Positions 61,895 to 64,000 of a stretch of 64,000 nt of DNA are shown here, piece by piece. The position numbers were made by a program, and so were the translations under genes. The stretch's first letter is position 1. Each line of letters starts with the position of its first letter. This DNA comes from Thalassotalea marina. GTDB taxonomy: Bacteria; Pseudomonadota; Gammaproteobacteria; Enterobacterales; Alteromonadaceae. Below the pieces are notes generated by a model. It was not told the origin of the DNA and made no database searches. It saw nothing but the letters and a program-made list of their open reading frames with translations. The stretch lies in the NCBI RefSeq assembly GCF_014656435.1, contig NZ_BNCK01000006.1, forward strand, positions 188,001 through 252,000, written 5' to 3'.

Positions 61895-62668
61895 ATGGAA
61901 ATTGCATTCGATTTAAATTTATGGCTGACATTATGTAGCATTGGCTTCATAGCTGGTTTAATCGATGCTATTGCTGGTGGGGGTGGTATGTTAACTATTC
62001 CAGCTTTATTAACTGCTGGCCTGCCTCCACATTTGGCTCTAGGTACCAATAAAGTGGCCGCTTCGTTTGCCTCTTTTACCGCTTCGGTTACTTTTTATCG
62101 CAAGAAACTTTTTGATATTAAATTTTGGCGATGGTCAATCTTCGCAACGGCAATTGGCGCAGTTATAGGTGCATTAACGGTTGATCATCTTCCAGTGGAG
62201 TTATTAGAAAAGGCACTACCTGTTATTATTGTCATGACGGCAATATATACACTTATTGCAAAAAATGCGGTTTATCAGGAAAGTAGTTTACCTAAAAATT
62301 CTAATAGCTTGAGAATCAAACAAACCGGACAAGGGCTTGTGCTTGGTTTTTATGACGGTGTTGCAGGACCAGGTACAGGCGCGTTTTGGACTGCTAGCTC
62401 TAGTGCACTTTATAAAATCAATATTTTGCTTAGTTTAGGATTAGCTCGCTCCACCAATTTTGTCAGCAACATAGTGAGTGTCGTTGCTTTTGTATATTTG
62501 GGTTATGTTAATTTTTTAATAGGTATTTCTATGGGAATATTTATGATGCTCGGTGCATGGGTCGGAGCTCACTGGGCCATTAAGTTTGGCTCAAAATACA
62601 TTCGTCCAGTATTTATCTTTGTTGTCATTTCAATGTCAATTAATCTTGGGTATCAAGCTTGGTTTTAA
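61895..62668 (+). CDS. TSUP (TauE/SafE/YfcA) family permease
   Basis: 257 residues, about eight spans. The two signature loops are FIAGLIDAIAGGGGMLTIPALL (~18-39) and LVLGFYDGVAGPGTGAF (~148-164), with GTNKVAASFASF between (~51-62). Members export sulfite, sulfoacetate or related organosulfonates, or take up small anions; the substrate is not decided. No good ribosome site stands before the ATG. Confidence 0.9.
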   Translation: MEIAFDLNLWLTLCSIGFIAGLIDAIAGGGGMLTIPALLTAGLPPHLALGTNKVAASFASFTASVTFYRKKLFDIKFWRWSIFATAIGAVIGALTVDHLPVELLEKALPVIIVMTAIYTLIAKNAVYQESSLPKNSNSLRIKQTGQGLVLGFYDGVAGPGTGAFWTASSSALYKINILLSLGLARSTNFVSNIVSVVAFVYLGYVNFLIGISMGIFMMLGAWVGAHWAIKFGSKYIRPVFIFVVISMSINLGYQAWF

Positions 62669-62869
62669 AAATATAAACTACCACCTTACTGTAGCCCCCT
62701 AGTTGTTCAAAAACTGCTTCAACTAAACAAGCCTAATCAGTCACTTTCAATCAGCTTACCGATAAGCCATATTCGTTACTTCGCCAAACAGCTAAATAAT
62801 CTATAATTTATGCTTAGCGTTTGCTATGGTTATAATTAAAGATAAATCAGTCTCATACTAGAGGAAGTT

Positions 62870-63136
62870 ATGAAAATTTCTGACGATATTCACAACTATT
62901 ATGAAAAGTTAGTTATGCAGCGTTTCATAGAGCTAAAACTGGAAGAAGCACATGATGCCGACTTTATTGCGGATTTAACTTGTGTTGTGCTCAATCAACT
63001 TCCAGCGCGATACATTAGACACGAAGTAGATATGGCGTTTTATTTACCAGCTTCCGAGCGGTTTGAGATGGAAAACAAAGTTAAAAAGGCAGTAAGTAAA
63101 GCACTAGAGTTTATGAAACTTCACTACGATGCTTAA
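62870..63136 (+). CDS. ComFB-family late competence protein
   Basis: 88 residues. Matches ComFB: MKISDDIHNYYEKLVMQRFIE, then DADFIADLTCVVLNQLPARYIRHEVDMAFYL. Such proteins are cytoplasmic and small; in cyanobacteria ComFB relatives bind cyclic di-AMP/GMP. No competence gene is beside it. AGAGGAAG just upstream of the ATG supports the start. Confidence 0.85.
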   Translation: MKISDDIHNYYEKLVMQRFIELKLEEAHDADFIADLTCVVLNQLPARYIRHEVDMAFYLPASERFEMENKVKKAVSKALEFMKLHYDA

Positions 63137-63156
63137 TAAGAAAATTTGATAAAAAT

Positions 63157-63180
63157 CTGATTGGGTGGTAACCCAATCAG
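63157..63180. terminator. Perfect 10-bp hairpin after the comFB-like gene
   Basis: CTGATTGGGT (63157-63166) and ACCCAATCAG (63171-63180) with loop GGTA. No T run on the plus strand. It lies just before the integrase gene, so it could also belong to an attachment site. Confidence 0.45.
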
Positions 63181-63330
63181 CCACATCATCATAGTCTTAG
63201 GCATTTAGATGATTTTGTGATGATGCGACGTAACAGTTTGAATTAATTAGAAACTTACACATGCATTTATACTAAATCATTTCTCTGCTTCCTCTCAATA
63301 TTACCAACTGTGATACTGAGTGTGATACCA

Positions 63331-63972
63331 ATGTCAAAAACAACACCTAAATATACAACCCTAAGAGGCCAAATTTTCTGGTTCCATTACAAGTTACCCT
63401 CTGCTATATATACCAAAAGCAACTTGTCATCACCACTAGTAAGACTATCGCTTAATACTAGAGATTCCGTAAAAGCTGGCTCAATCGCTCAGATTTTAGT
63501 CATAAAGCTTTGCGAATTTTATAATTCAACTCCAACTAACAACATAAATAAACTATCGATTAAAAAAGTGATAATCGATACCATGATAAGCCTAGGCGAA
63601 GCCACTACGCAGTCATTCAATAGAACAAATAGATGCACAAATACAATACTCATAAGTTCAGCCTTTGAGCGCTACAAAAGAGAGATGGTAGGTGCTAGTG
63701 TTTGGCGAATAAAAACTGAAAGTGATTATCACGCGGCTATAGCTAACCTTATAGAACTAATGACGGATATTGAGATAACTTCAATAGACGCAAACTTTTG
63801 CAGAGAATATAAAGATAAATTAATCCATTACCCACTTCACCGCCCTAAAACTCGCCATATAAAAAACGCTGAAGTCAACGAAATAATTAATTCTAAAACA
63901 ATTTACCCCAAAATTAGTACGACAACTGTTAACAATCAAATTCGAAAGGGAACACTTTTTTCAATTGGTTAG
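63331..63972 (+). pseudogene. Tyrosine integrase, N-terminal part, interrupted by a -1 frameshift
   Basis: From ATG 63331, ~213 residues. The N-terminal arm-binding-like domain (TLRGQIFWFHYKLPSAIY, then LVRLSLNTRD) and a SAM-like core-binding domain (~110-205) are typical of phage/island integrases of the DUF6538-tyrosine recombinase type. The frame stops at 63970-63972. Shifting -1 at the T6 run (63956-63961) continues F-N-W-L-V-K-Q-G-Y-I-P-N-N-P to the window end, the expected family sequence. The catalytic domain would lie beyond the window. Either a mutation, a sequencing error or a regulated slip. Confidence 0.7.
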
Positions 63973-64000
63973 TAAAACAAGGCTACATTCCCAACAACCC

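Overview
The window looks like chromosomal DNA from a low-GC marine gammaproteobacterium of the Alteromonadales, most likely near Colwellia or Thalassotalea. This rests on gene content and order: mfd-csiV, pabB-nudL-sdaA, apt-dnaX-ybaB, a TonB2/TtpC-type operon and a Na+-coupled NSS transporter. AT-rich intergenic DNA supports it. The exact genus is an inference. I saw no rRNA, tRNA or CRISPR.

Layout. 1-830: end of a LysR regulator and an acyl-CoA thioesterase. 936-10303: an accessory cluster with a secreted esterase divergent from a CadC/ToxR-like membrane regulator, two paralogous small secreted proteins, and an operon of a 37-codon ORF, a HlyD adaptor, an ABC ATPase and a MacB/FtsX-type permease. 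10354-18447: housekeeping genes (DGC protein, ghrA-like, yehS-like, mfd, csiV, DUF1244). 18489-21526: an accessory island with an orphan membrane protein, an attC-like repeat, a DUF3644 protein, an IS200/RAYT-type element with perfect inverted ends, and a thioredoxin-like lipoprotein. 21730-29190: a second ABC exporter divergent from an NtrC-type response regulator and its kinase, with a recognisable sigma-54 promoter and tandem upstream sites between them. 29341-30699: PspC-like and TPR membrane proteins. 30696-36044: nine small, mostly orphan genes all on the minus strand, resembling a gene-cassette block, with a second copy of the attC-like repeat. 36155-45971: rsuA, transporters, an ion channel, a diguanylate cyclase, rmuC and fumarase. 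46100-53098: pabB-nudL-sdaA, a peroxiredoxin-glutaredoxin fusion, cysB, ybaB. 53217-55793: dnaX, with a probable programmed frameshift, and apt. 56010-61244: a small membrane ORF behind a perfect FNR box, then a tightly packed TonB2-type operon. 61895-64000: TSUP permease, ComFB-like protein and the start of a tyrosine integrase that carries a frameshift.

How it works together. Both ABC exporters have the MacB-like architecture (adaptor, ATPase, permease with a large periplasmic domain) but are wired differently. The first follows a tiny translationally coupled ORF that could be its cargo or a leader. The second appears to be switched on by its own two-component system through sigma-54. The TonB2 operon supplies energy for outer-membrane transport. 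The most interesting signals are the 37-codon ORF with its exporter, the complete sigma-54/UAS architecture, the dnaX slippery site, two perfect FNR boxes in front of little-known genes, and the two attC-like repeats.
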